From the NCBI GenBank assembly GCA_963715255.1, contig CAVQRN010000004.1:248001-312000 (forward strand): DNA of 64,000 nucleotides, read 5' to 3'. Shown here one piece after another: positions 53,487-61,599 of the stretch. The first letter of the stretch is position 1. Every line of letters starts with the position of its first letter. A model generated the notes under the pieces. The model was not told where the DNA came from. It saw nothing but the letters and a program-made list of their open reading frames with translations, and searched no databases. This DNA comes from JAHEEL01 sp963715255 (lineage in GTDB: Bacteria; Actinomycetota; Acidimicrobiia; Spongiisociales; UBA5794). The position numbers and the translations under genes were made by a program.

Positions 53487-54650
53487 CTATGTGATCAAGA
53501 TAATCAGAATCGGCAGCGCGACGAACGCTCCTGCTACGTATGCCACGGCGAACCATTTTTGGTTCATCGCGAGACCGGCAAGACCGTTCGCCAGCGCGAT
53601 GGGCACTCCCCGGATCTTCGGGATTGGGTAGAGGATCAGGATCCCGAGCGCGTTGAACAGCAGGTGCACGAGTGCGATCGTGAGTCCGTCCACCGTCCCG
53701 GCGGCGAAGGCCGCGAGGAGTGCCGTGATCGTCGTACCGACGTTCGCTCCCAGCGTGATCGGGTACGTGTTCCGGACCAGCAGAAGGCCCGACGCCACGA
53801 GTGGGATCAGGATCGATGTCGTGATGCTGGACGACTGGACCGCCATCGTGATGAGCATCCCAACGGTCATGCCGATCAATCCGCTCTTGGCGAGTGCGAC
53901 ATTGAGCGACCGCTCGATCCTGGCGGCGACGAGGATCTTCATGTTCTTGGTGATGAACGTCAGCGTGAGGAAGATGATGGCGAGGCCGACGATGAGCATC
54001 AGGGCGCCGAGGGCCCTCTCGTTGTCGGTGATGAACTGGAGGACGGATTCGATGTGACCAGTGCCCCACTTCACGGCGTCCTTGATCGGGCTGTTGAACT
54101 TTCCCCCGCCCACCTTTCCCCCGAACGCTTCCGCAATAGCGGCTGCCGGCTTGGAGAGGACCCCGAAGAGCAGTTCGAGGGGGAGGATGACGGCGACGGC
54201 GAGGACATTGAAGAAGTCATGCATCGTCGCCGCAGTGAACGCGAGTCGGAACTCCTCAGATCGTCTGGCGTGGCCCAACGAGACGAGCGTATTGGTGATG
54301 GTCGTGCCGATGTTCGCTCCCATGATCATCGGAACGGCGGCCTCCATGGGGAGGCTGCCTGCGGCGACGAGGGCGACAATCGTCGACGTCGTGACCGACG
54401 ACGATTGGACGAGGACGGTGGCCAGGATTCCGACCGCCAGCGCAGCGAGCGGGTTCGTGATGCCATCGAAGAGACTCTCGTTGGCGCCGCCGGTGACGCC
54501 TTTGATGCCATCCTCGAGCAAACCGACGCCGACGAGGAACAGGTAGAGCAAGCCGAGAACGAGAAGCAGTCTTGCCCACCCGGGCATCCGGCGCCGGCGC
54601 GCCGCGACGATCTCCTCGGGTGATCCTTCTTGTTGGTGCTCAGCAGTCAC
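53487..54650 (-). CDS. Na/Pi cotransporter family protein
   Basis: A 387-aa sodium-phosphate symporter of the NptA/SLC34-like family. Two inverted QSSS repeats are diagnostic (ATVLVQSSSVTTSTIV and TMAVQSSSITTSILIP). Each is followed by a GANIGTTIT or GANVGTTITA motif. Around nine hydrophobic helices are present. GTG at 54650 gives a short soluble N-terminus, and an upstream GTG at 54731 is possible. It is placed within the pst/phoU cluster, so it offers a second, low-cost phosphate uptake route. Confidence 0.87.
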   Translation of the reverse strand: MTAEHQQEGSPEEIVAARRRRMPGWARLLLVLGLLYLFLVGVGLLEDGIKGVTGGANESLFDGITNPLAALAVGILATVLVQSSSVTTSTIVALVAAGSLPMEAAVPMIMGANIGTTITNTLVSLGHARRSEEFRLAFTAATMHDFFNVLAVAVILPLELLFGVLSKPAAAIAEAFGGKVGGGKFNSPIKDAVKWGTGHIESVLQFITDNERALGALMLIVGLAIIFLTLTFITKNMKILVAARIERSLNVALAKSGLIGMTVGMLITMAVQSSSITTSILIPLVASGLLLVRNTYPITLGANVGTTITALLAAFAAGTVDGLTIALVHLLFNALGILILYPIPKIRGVPIALANGLAGLAMNQKWFAVAYVAGAFVALPILIILIT

Positions 54651-54752
54651 GGATGTCCATGTGCCGGGCGGTCGGTCGAGAGTCGCTGGTCCGTCGAAGG
54701 CACGCACCGAGCAATCCAGCAACCCCCGCATCGGAAGACGCCGGCCGAGATG

Positions 54753-55469
54753 CTAGCCGAGCGAGGTGCGCTCGTCCTCGTCGGGGAAGGTTCCGGTCAT
54801 GACATAGGTCACGTTCTGAGCGATGTTCACGCCGTGATCGGCGATCCTTTCGAGGAATCGCCCGACGTGTGAGAGCTCCACGGAGCATTCCAGTCCCAGC
54901 TCCGCGCTGTGTGCATGAATCGTGCCGAAGAACCGTTCGGTGATGTCGTCAACGACATCGTCTGCCTCCTCGGCATTGGCTCCGATCACGGGATCGAGAT
55001 CGGCGATGGCTTCGACCGCGGCCGCAAAGATCTTCAGCGACTCGTCGACGAGACGTCCGAGGAGACGTTGTACATCGCCGAGTTGGGGGAATCCATTCTG
55101 GGCTGCGACGCGGTTCACGATGTTGACTGCGAGGTCTCCCGATCGTTCGATCTCGTACAGGATCCGCGTCACCGCGACCAGGAAACGCAAGTCTGCCGCG
55201 ACCGGTTGCTGGAGCGCCAGGATCTCGAACGTGCGCTGTTCGAGGATGCGGTATAGCTCGTTGATTGGGCCATCGCCGGCGCGCACGATCTCGACAAGAT
55301 CGAGTCGGTTCTCAACGGCGGCCTCCCCCGCAAGTTTCGTGTTCTCGACAACACGCGATCCCATGTCTACGAGGCCGCGTCGAATCTCGTCGAGTTCGTC
55401 ATCGAAGTGGTGGCGGAGTTCGACTTCACCTTGCTGTTCATGGGCATGTTCCGGATGCAGCGTGGTCAT
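54753..55469 (-). CDS. phoU: Phosphate-uptake regulator PhoU
   Basis: A 238-aa regulator with two three-helix PhoU repeats. Metal-binding signatures are RILYEIERSGDLAVNIVNR in the first and VGRFLERIADHGVNIAQNV in the second. PhoU links PstSCAB activity to the sensor kinase. The start is ATG at 55469 after TAGGAG, 8 bp from the pstB stop. Confidence 0.94.
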   Translation of the reverse strand: MTTLHPEHAHEQQGEVELRHHFDDELDEIRRGLVDMGSRVVENTKLAGEAAVENRLDLVEIVRAGDGPINELYRILEQRTFEILALQQPVAADLRFLVAVTRILYEIERSGDLAVNIVNRVAAQNGFPQLGDVQRLLGRLVDESLKIFAAAVEAIADLDPVIGANAEEADDVVDDITERFFGTIHAHSAELGLECSVELSHVGRFLERIADHGVNIAQNVTYVMTGTFPDEDERTSLG

Positions 55470-55477
55470 GGTGTCTC

Positions 55478-56395
55478 CTAACCGAAGCGGCCGGTGATGT
55501 AGTCCTCAGTCTCTTGCTCGTCGGGATTCGTGAAGAGGTGGGTGGTGTGGCTGAACTCGACGAGGCGGCCGGTGCGTTGGCCTTTCTCGCCGACCTCGAC
55601 GCTGAAGAACGCCGTTCGGTCGCTGACCCTTGCGGCCTGTTGCATGTTGTGTGTCACGATGATGATCGAGTAGTCCTTCTTCAGTTCGTACATGAGTTCC
55701 TCGATCCTGAGGGTCGCGATGGGGTCGAGTGCCGATGCCGGCTCGTCCATCAGCAGGACGTCGGGACTTGTTGCGATCGCCCTTGCGATGCAGAGTCGCT
55801 GCTGCTGACCGCCGGAGAGGGTGTACGCGGATTCGTTCAGCTTGTCCTTGACCTCCTCCCAGAGCGCTGCCTTGTGGAGAGTTTCCTCGACGAGGTCGTC
55901 CATATTGCCCTGGTAGCCGGCAATCTTTGGGCCGAACGATATGTTGTCGTAGATCGACTTCGGGAACGGGTTCGGCTTCTGGAACACCATGCCGATGTGA
56001 CGGCGTACCTCGACGGGATCGACGTTCGTGCCGTAGAGGTCGATCCCGTGATACTCGACCTTCCCTTCGATCCGGGCTGTTTCGATGAGGTCATTCATCC
56101 GGTTGAAGCTGCGGAGGACGGTGGTTTTGCCGCATCCAGAGGGACCGATGAGGGCAGTGATTTCGTTCTGCCGGATTGGAACGGTCACATCCTTGACGGC
56201 GTGGAAGGCTCCGTAGTAGACGTTGAGATTCTCGACGTCGATGATCACAGGGTTCGAGTCATCCGCCTCATTGCCTGTTGGAGCGATGCCCTTCTTCCGG
56301 TCAACAGTGGGTGCTCCGCCGGGCAACGGTGGGGACGGAGGGCCCGTAGGCGCCCTTTCCACCGTGTTGAGCGTGTCGTTCATGTCGTTCACCAT
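55478..56395 (-). CDS. pstB: Phosphate ABC transporter ATP-binding protein
   Basis: The ATPase of the high-affinity phosphate importer, 305 aa. The Walker A is GPSGCGKTT, the signature LSGGQQQRLCIARA, and Walker B DVLLMDEPASALDPIA. QKPNPFPKSIYDN is PstB-specific. There is an extra N-terminal stretch of about 45 proline-rich residues before the core (IIDVENLNVYYG), so an internal start is conceivable. ATG 56395 overlaps the pstA stop. Confidence 0.95.
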   Translation of the reverse strand: MVNDMNDTLNTVERAPTGPPSPPLPGGAPTVDRKKGIAPTGNEADDSNPVIIDVENLNVYYGAFHAVKDVTVPIRQNEITALIGPSGCGKTTVLRSFNRMNDLIETARIEGKVEYHGIDLYGTNVDPVEVRRHIGMVFQKPNPFPKSIYDNISFGPKIAGYQGNMDDLVEETLHKAALWEEVKDKLNESAYTLSGGQQQRLCIARAIATSPDVLLMDEPASALDPIATLRIEELMYELKKDYSIIIVTHNMQQAARVSDRTAFFSVEVGEKGQRTGRLVEFSHTTHLFTNPDEQETEDYITGRFG

Positions 56396-57348
56396 TTCTT
56401 CTCGAACTTGTTGCGGAAGTAGATCGCCACCGCGTTGATGAAGAAGAGCACTGCGAGCAGCACCACGATCGCCGCCGGGGCCAGGGTGTTGAGGAACGAG
56501 GGGTCGGTCTGACGGGACCACGAGAAGACGATGACCGGCAGAGCCGTGTACGGGCCCGTCAGCTTCTCCAAGACCGTGGCGTCGGCCGAAGCCGAGAAGA
56601 AGCCGGTCGCAACACCGATGACCAGCAGCGGGGCGGTCTCACCGAATGCTCTGGCCATCGTGAGCACGGTGCCGGTGAGGATCCCGGGGAATGCGGACGG
56701 CAGGACGTGGCTTCTGACGACTTCCCACTTGGTTGCTCCGACGCCGTAGCCGGCTTCACGAATCTCGTTCGGGACGGCACGGATCGCTTCGGCCGCGGTG
56801 ATGATCACGATGGGCAACACCAGCGCTGCCATGGTCATGCCGGCAGCGATGACGTTCTTCCCGCCGGTGGTTCCACCAAGTCCGATGGCATTCACGAACA
56901 CGACGAACATCGTGAGGCCGAGCAGTCCGAAGACGATGGATGGCACACCAGCGAGGTTTCTCACCGCTGTGTCGATCCATCGGGTCAGAACGTTGTCCGG
57001 CGCATACTCCTCGAGGTAGACGGCCGCACCGACACCCGTGGGAATTGCGAGGACGACGACGAACAGGGCTATGGCGAGCGAGCCGATGATGCCGGTCCAC
57101 ACACCTGCCGTTTCCGGGTTCAGGGAGAGACCTGAGAACACGAAGTCGAGACCCCGATCGCGAAGTGTGGGCCAGGCGCTCATGAAGATATCGGCGAGGA
57201 GCACGATGAGGATGAGCAGCAGTGACAAGAGCATGGTGAGCAGAAGGAACCGGAACAAGACGGCACCCGGCTCCGTTCGTTTCCCTTCCAGCGCCGAGCG
57301 AACCGCTTCTCGTGTCGCCCGTTGTGAGGCGCTGATTCGAGTGGCCAT
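56389..57348 (-). CDS. pstA: Phosphate ABC transporter permease PstA
   Basis: A 319-aa permease with six predicted helices. The EAA-type loop is EAGYGVGATKWEVVRSHVLPSAFPGILTG. IPTGVGAAVYLEEYAPDN and NLAGVPSIVFGLLGL are PstA hallmarks. The ATG at 57348 overlaps the pstC stop by one base (TGATG). Confidence 0.95.
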   Translation of the reverse strand: MATRISASQRATREAVRSALEGKRTEPGAVLFRFLLLTMLLSLLLILIVLLADIFMSAWPTLRDRGLDFVFSGLSLNPETAGVWTGIIGSLAIALFVVVLAIPTGVGAAVYLEEYAPDNVLTRWIDTAVRNLAGVPSIVFGLLGLTMFVVFVNAIGLGGTTGGKNVIAAGMTMAALVLPIVIITAAEAIRAVPNEIREAGYGVGATKWEVVRSHVLPSAFPGILTGTVLTMARAFGETAPLLVIGVATGFFSASADATVLEKLTGPYTALPVIVFSWSRQTDPSFLNTLAPAAIVVLLAVLFFINAVAIYFRNKFEKKW

Positions 57349-58283
57349 CAGTACACCTCCCTGAATCGGCGGACGAGCCGATTGCTCGCCGCATTCAGGG
57401 CGAGGGTCATGAGGAACAGAAGCAGTCCAACGAAGAACAGGCTTTGGAACGCGAGGCCCTCGCCTGCGACCTGATCGGTGCCGATCGCGAGCGACGCGAT
57501 GGCCGCCGTCATGGTCTGACCCGGATCAAGCGGATTCACCGTGAAGAGGGCCCCCCCAACGGCCCCCGCGGCCATGAACACGATCATCGTCTCGCCGATC
57601 GCTCGGGAGAAGGCGAGAATCAGCGAAGCAGCGATGCCTGAGATGGCTGCCGGCAGCACGACCCGGAGGGTGGTTGTGACCCGGTTGGCGCCGAGTCCGT
57701 ATGACGCTTCTCGGAGAGATGCGGGGACGGCTCGCATGGCATCTTCGGAGACCGAAGCGACGAGTGGGGTTATCAGCACGCCGACCGCCAATCCGGCCGA
57801 GAGCATGCTGAACACACCGGCCGATTCGAACACCCGCTGAACGACTTCCGGCCCGATGAATGCGAGGGCCCAGAAGCCGAGCACGACGGACGGAATGCCG
57901 GCGAGAATCTCGATGAGGGGTTTGAGTCTGCGTCGGGTTCTCGGGGTGGCGTACTCGGCAAGATAGATGGCCGAGCCCAGACCGAGCGGGGTGGCGACAA
58001 TGATACCGATCAGGGCGATGATGAATGTGCCCGCGATGATCGTTCTGAGATCGAAGAGACCGCGGCGTGGGAACCAGCCGAGCGACCACAGGGAGCCGAG
58101 TTGGCCTTGCTCGGCCAGGCCGCTGATGAACGTCCACGCTTCACCAACGAGAGTGAGGACGATCGCCACGCTGATGAGGATCGAGATCAGGCCGGCAGCG
58201 AAGAAGCTAGCCCGGACGACTCGCTCCCGATTGCGTCGACGACGGTTGCCGCTCAGATCCATGGATGTGTGTGGTGAGGTCAT
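57348..58283 (-). CDS. pstC: Phosphate ABC transporter permease PstC
   Basis: A 311-aa permease with six helices. The EAA loop is REASYGLGANRVTTTLRVVLPAAISGIAA. PLGLGSAIYLAEYATPRTR and EILAGIPSVVLGFWAL are typical of PstC. It begins after an 86-bp gap from pstS that contains a strong hairpin. Confidence 0.95.
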   Translation of the reverse strand: MTSPHTSMDLSGNRRRRNRERVVRASFFAAGLISILISVAIVLTLVGEAWTFISGLAEQGQLGSLWSLGWFPRRGLFDLRTIIAGTFIIALIGIIVATPLGLGSAIYLAEYATPRTRRRLKPLIEILAGIPSVVLGFWALAFIGPEVVQRVFESAGVFSMLSAGLAVGVLITPLVASVSEDAMRAVPASLREASYGLGANRVTTTLRVVLPAAISGIAASLILAFSRAIGETMIVFMAAGAVGGALFTVNPLDPGQTMTAAIASLAIGTDQVAGEGLAFQSLFFVGLLLFLMTLALNAASNRLVRRFREVY

Positions 58284-58299
58284 GTGTACCGGGTACGAG

Positions 58300-58339
58300 G
58301 GTAGGAGGGCGGGTGCGGGTCGTGCCCCACCCTCCTACC
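58300..58339 (-). terminator. Intercistronic hairpin between pstS and pstC
   Basis: GGTAGGAGGG and CCCTCCTACC form a 10-bp stem that can extend inward. No U-tract follows. It probably protects or partly terminates the transcript so that PstS is made in excess of the permease. Confidence 0.7.
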
Positions 58340-58369
58340 ACGGCGGCGTTTGTCTATGCGTCGTTCGGT

Positions 58370-59401
58370 CTATGAGGAGAAGCTCCGCCCGATGACCATG
58401 TTGGTCCAAGCATCCTGAGTCGGGCCGTAGTCCGTCAGCGGAACATAGCCTGCGTTGGCGATCTGCTTCAAGCCGTCCTCAGACAGGTAGTAGTCGACGA
58501 ACTGTGACAACGCCGGATTCTCGACGGCCTTCTTGGCGTTCACGTAGACGAACAGCGGGCGGGACAGCGGGTACTCGCCGCTGGCGATCGTTTCGGCGCT
58601 TGGAGCAACACAGCCGCTCTCTCCGCTGTTGACCTCAAGGGCCTTGATGGTGTCGGTGTTCTCCGCGAAGAACGCGTACCCGACCCATCCAAGCGAGTAC
58701 TTGGATCCGGCGATGCCATCGATGATCACGTTGTCGTTCGGCGAAGCGACGTAGTCGGGACGGGTGGCCGCGTCGACGCCGCGCTCTTCGGCGAGGTCCT
58801 GAATGACAAACTCGACGAAGGTGTCGTACGTGCCGGACTCCTCGCCGGGCCCGGTGATAGCCAGCTTCTCATCGAAGTAGTTCGTCGCCGAGACACCACC
58901 GATCTCCTGCGCGAGATCTGCTGCATCGGACCATGTGTTGAATCCGATCGACTCGGGACCCGTGAGGGCGTACAGGTCGTTGAAGGTCACGCAGGACGCC
59001 TTGTCGTTGTCGGGCGAGGTGAGGACGGAGAGGCCGTCGATTGCAATCTGCAGTTCGATCCACTCGATTCCCGCCTCTTTGCAGGCATCGATCTCCTCGT
59101 CCTTGATCGGTCGAGATGCATCCGAGATGTCGGTTTCGCCGGCACAGAACTTCTTGAATCCGTCTCCGGTGCCGGGACCCTCGACGGTGATCCCCACACC
59201 GGCATGTGCATTCGAGAATTCCTCTGCGACCCGGGCCGAAATCGGCTCGACGGTCGACGAACCTGAGATGAGGATCGTGCCATTGGCTCCGCCGGTGCCG
59301 CCGGCAGCGGCGCTCGTGGTTTCGTTGCTGCCGCTACCGCAGGCGGCCGCGGTGAGAGCAAACGCGACCAGTGCCGCCGTCAGCCAGAGTTTGCGTTGCA
59401 T
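58370..59401 (-). CDS. pstS: Phosphate-binding lipoprotein PstS
   Basis: A 343-aa periplasmic-type phosphate receptor anchored as a lipoprotein. The signal peptide ends in LTAAACGSGS. The phosphate-binding strands include ISGSSTVEPIS, FCAGETDISDASRP and GPGEESGTYDTF. ATG 59401 follows AGGAGG. The open frame extends upstream to 59527 only through promoter sequence. It leads the pst operon behind a PHO box. Confidence 0.95.
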   Translation of the reverse strand: MQRKLWLTAALVAFALTAAACGSGSNETTSAAAGGTGGANGTILISGSSTVEPISARVAEEFSNAHAGVGITVEGPGTGDGFKKFCAGETDISDASRPIKDEEIDACKEAGIEWIELQIAIDGLSVLTSPDNDKASCVTFNDLYALTGPESIGFNTWSDAADLAQEIGGVSATNYFDEKLAITGPGEESGTYDTFVEFVIQDLAEERGVDAATRPDYVASPNDNVIIDGIAGSKYSLGWVGYAFFAENTDTIKALEVNSGESGCVAPSAETIASGEYPLSRPLFVYVNAKKAVENPALSQFVDYYLSEDGLKQIANAGYVPLTDYGPTQDAWTNMVIGRSFSS

Positions 59402-59455
59402 GAGGGTGTGCCTCCTCGTTGTCCGAAGCGCCGGAAGTTCGATCCAGTCGAGGGA

Positions 59456-59461
59456 AAGATA
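59456..59461 (-). promoter_or_regulatory. Candidate -10 of pstS
   Basis: TATCTT on the minus strand lies 17 nt downstream of the PHO-box region, so the box would overlap the -35, as expected for PhoP-type activation. Confidence 0.45.
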
Positions 59462-59477
59462 CGAAGCGTCGTTGAAG

Positions 59478-59510
59478 CGGGTCGTACCTGGAGGTGAACG
59501 GAGAGTGAAT
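59478..59510 (-). promoter_or_regulatory. PHO box (direct 11-nt repeats) upstream of pstS
   Basis: On the minus strand ATTCACTCTCC (59510-59500) is followed directly by GTTCACCTCCA (59499-59489) and then a degenerate unit GGTACGACCCG (59488-59478). The 11-nt spacing and GTTCACC core match the PhoP-binding direct repeats of actinobacterial phosphate regulons. It lies between pstS and the divergent sensor kinase, so it may control both. Confidence 0.8.
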
Positions 59511-59559
59511 TCTTGCGAAATCGGCACTCATCGGAGCCATTCGGGGCCACCCACGTTCC

Positions 59560-59565
59560 TAACAT
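59560..59565 (+). promoter_or_regulatory. -10 hexamer of the sensor kinase gene (leaderless)
   Basis: TAACAT ends exactly 6 nt before GTG 59572. There is no Shine-Dalgarno sequence. It is 50 bp from the PHO box. Confidence 0.5.
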
Positions 59566-59571
59566 CATCCT

Positions 59572-60774
59572 GTGTTGTCCACGATCCTCACCCTGTTGCT
59601 CGTCGTAGCGGTCGTGCTCCTCGCGGTGCTCTGGATTCGGTACCGGCGCCTTGATCGCGACGTCGATCGCATCCTCGGACGTCTCGAGATCGCCTCAACG
59701 TCGAAAGTCGCGTCGCGAGCGCTGTATAGAGGCGTTCGCGGTCTCGAACGGCGCCTCGACGATGCCGAGCAGGCAACAAGTCGTCTTCGGGCTGCGGCCG
59801 AACGGTCCGAGACCGGCGTGGTGATCTCCGACGAGCGTGGTGGAGTCGTCTACGCCAACCCGGCTGCCGACCGGGTTCTCTCCGGTCGTCTCGGTGATGC
59901 CGTGGCCGGTACAAGGATCATGGCTCTTCTCCGGCGGGTCCAGGCGACCGGAAGGGAAGAGGACCTCGAACTCGATCTCTATACCCCGATGCGTCGCATC
60001 GTCCGACTGAGAGCGATTCCGCTCGTCGAAAGCGACCGGGTCGCCGGCGCCGTCGGCTACGTGCAGGATCTCTCCGAGCGCCGCCGTATCGAGGCGATGC
60101 GACGCGACTTCCTCACGAATGCGGGTCATGAGATGAAGACGCCGCTTGGTGCTCTGTCAGTGCTCGCTGAGACGATCGCCGATGCCGACGATCCCACCGT
60201 GCGCCGGCGCCTTGCCGAACACCTGCGGTTCGAGGCAAACCGCATGGCTCACGTCGTTGACGACATCCTCACGCTCGCCGATATCGAGTCGCTCGAGACA
60301 CCGTTCGTGCCGGTTGACATCGACTCGGTGGTGGGCGAGGCGGTGAGTCGTGTCGCTGTTGCAGCCGCGGAGACGGGGATACGGGTTGTGACGCACGGAT
60401 CAGATACCCATGCCGTCGTCGATGGGAACCGGGAGCAACTCGTCTCGGCCGTCGCGAATCTGCTCGACAACGCTGTGAAGTACTCCGATCAGGGAAGTGA
60501 GTCAGTTGTCGAGATCGGAGCCAGATCCATCGGGGACGACGTGTTGATCGAGGTCACGGATCACGGGATTGGCATAGCCCCTGCCCATCTCGAACGCATT
60601 TTCGAGCGGTTCTATCGCGTTGATCGCGGGCGCGATCGGTCGACCGGAGGTACAGGCCTCGGTCTCTCAATCGTCAGGAACGTGGCGAGAACACATGGAG
60701 GCTCCGTTTCGGCGGAGTCGGTACCGACGGAGGGCAGCGTCTTCACGATGCGCCTTCCGCTCCTGAGAGACTGA
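59572..60774 (+). CDS. Phosphate-sensing histidine kinase (SenX3/PhoR type)
   Basis: A 400-aa sensor kinase with one N-terminal transmembrane helix (residues 4-23) and a PAS-like domain (about 80-165). The HisKA helix carries H186 in NAGHEMKTPLGALSVLAE. The ATPase has NLLDNAVKYS, TDHGIGIAPAHLERIFERFYRVD and GGTGLGLSIVRNV. The short extracytoplasmic part and the PAS domain fit SenX3, which senses phosphate through PstSCAB-PhoU. The start is GTG at 59572. It is four bases ahead of the response regulator and divergent from pstS. Confidence 0.92.
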   Translation: MLSTILTLLLVVAVVLLAVLWIRYRRLDRDVDRILGRLEIASTSKVASRALYRGVRGLERRLDDAEQATSRLRAAAERSETGVVISDERGGVVYANPAADRVLSGRLGDAVAGTRIMALLRRVQATGREEDLELDLYTPMRRIVRLRAIPLVESDRVAGAVGYVQDLSERRRIEAMRRDFLTNAGHEMKTPLGALSVLAETIADADDPTVRRRLAEHLRFEANRMAHVVDDILTLADIESLETPFVPVDIDSVVGEAVSRVAVAAAETGIRVVTHGSDTHAVVDGNREQLVSAVANLLDNAVKYSDQGSESVVEIGARSIGDDVLIEVTDHGIGIAPAHLERIFERFYRVDRGRDRSTGGTGLGLSIVRNVARTHGGSVSAESVPTEGSVFTMRLPLLRD

Positions 60775-60778
60775 AGAG

Positions 60779-61457
60779 ATGCGAATGCTCATCGTTGAGG
60801 ACGAACCCGCGTACGTCGACGCACTCACGGTGGCGTTGGAGAGGGAGGGGTACCAATCGAGCGCCGTGTTCGACGGTCGGTCCGCAGTGGTGAGCTTCAT
60901 CAACAATCCTCCCGATGTCGTGCTGCTCGACCTCATGCTTCCCGAGATGTCGGGTCTCGACGTGCTTCGTCGGATACGGGAGGAGTCGACCGTTCCGGTA
61001 ATCGTGCTGTCGGCGAAGGACGCCGGAGTCCGACATTGTGACTGCACTCGAACTCGGCGCTGACGACTACCTATCGAAGCCCTACTCCATCCGAGAGCTG
61101 CTGGCGCGCGTCAGAGCTGCCCTGAGGCGAGCGCCGACTGGAGTCCAGGGCGAAGCTGACGGGGAAATTCTGACCGTTGGTGTTGCGGTGCTCGATATCG
61201 GTCGGTACCAGCTTCGCCTCGGTGACACGGTCTTCGACCTACCACGCAAAGAGTTTGAGGTGCTGGAAGCGTTGATGGTCGAGCAGGGGAGGATCGTCCA
61301 TCGCGACCGGCTCCTCGACGAGATCTGGGGCATCACCTGGACCGATTCGAAGACGTTGGACCAGCACATCCGTCGGCTCCGCAGAAAACTGGAACAGGTC
61401 GACGGGGCGCCACGCATCGAGACGGTGCGCGGGGTCGGGTATCGGTTGGATGAGTAG
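60779..61457 (+). CDS. OmpR-family response regulator (RegX3/PhoP type, one apparent frameshift)
   Basis: About 225 aa when one extra base near 61019-61028 is removed. The first frame holds the receiver (MLIVEDEP, D51 in VVLLDLMLPEMSG, VPVIVLSAKDA). The second frame resumes at IVTALELGADDYLSKPY with the conserved lysine, then a winged helix (FDLPRKEFEVLEALM, DSKTLDQHIRRLRRKL, IETVRGVGYRLDE). It is the partner of the upstream kinase and the likely protein for the PHO box. Its TAG stop is the first unit of a repeat array. Confidence 0.9.
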
Positions 61458-61599
61458 ATCAGTGGAGCAGTAGATCAGTAGATCAGTAGATCAGTAGATC
61501 AGTCAGATCAGTAGATCAGTGGCTAGTGGCTAGTGGCTGGTGGCTGGTGGCTAGTGGCTGGTGGCTGGTGGCTGGTGGCTGGTGGCTGGTGGCTGGTGA
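61453..61599. repeat. GTAGATCA array followed by a GGCTAGT / GGCTGGT array
   Basis: Six or seven 8-nt GTAGATCA units (with an AGTGGAGC variant) run from the regulator's stop codon to 61519. Then come ten 7-nt GGCTAGT/GGCTGGT units to 61599. The second block is read on the minus strand as the C-terminus of the neighbouring membrane protein. Confidence 0.92.

Noticed and set aside
52290..54623. 777-codon plus-strand open frame across the phoU2/nptA region
   Set aside because: It lies antisense to the PhoU-like and Na/Pi genes, is highly charged and repetitive in composition, and is typical of GC-rich antisense frames.
55265..56422. Plus-strand open frame opposite phoU and pstB
   Set aside because: It covers two certain minus-strand genes and shows no domain.
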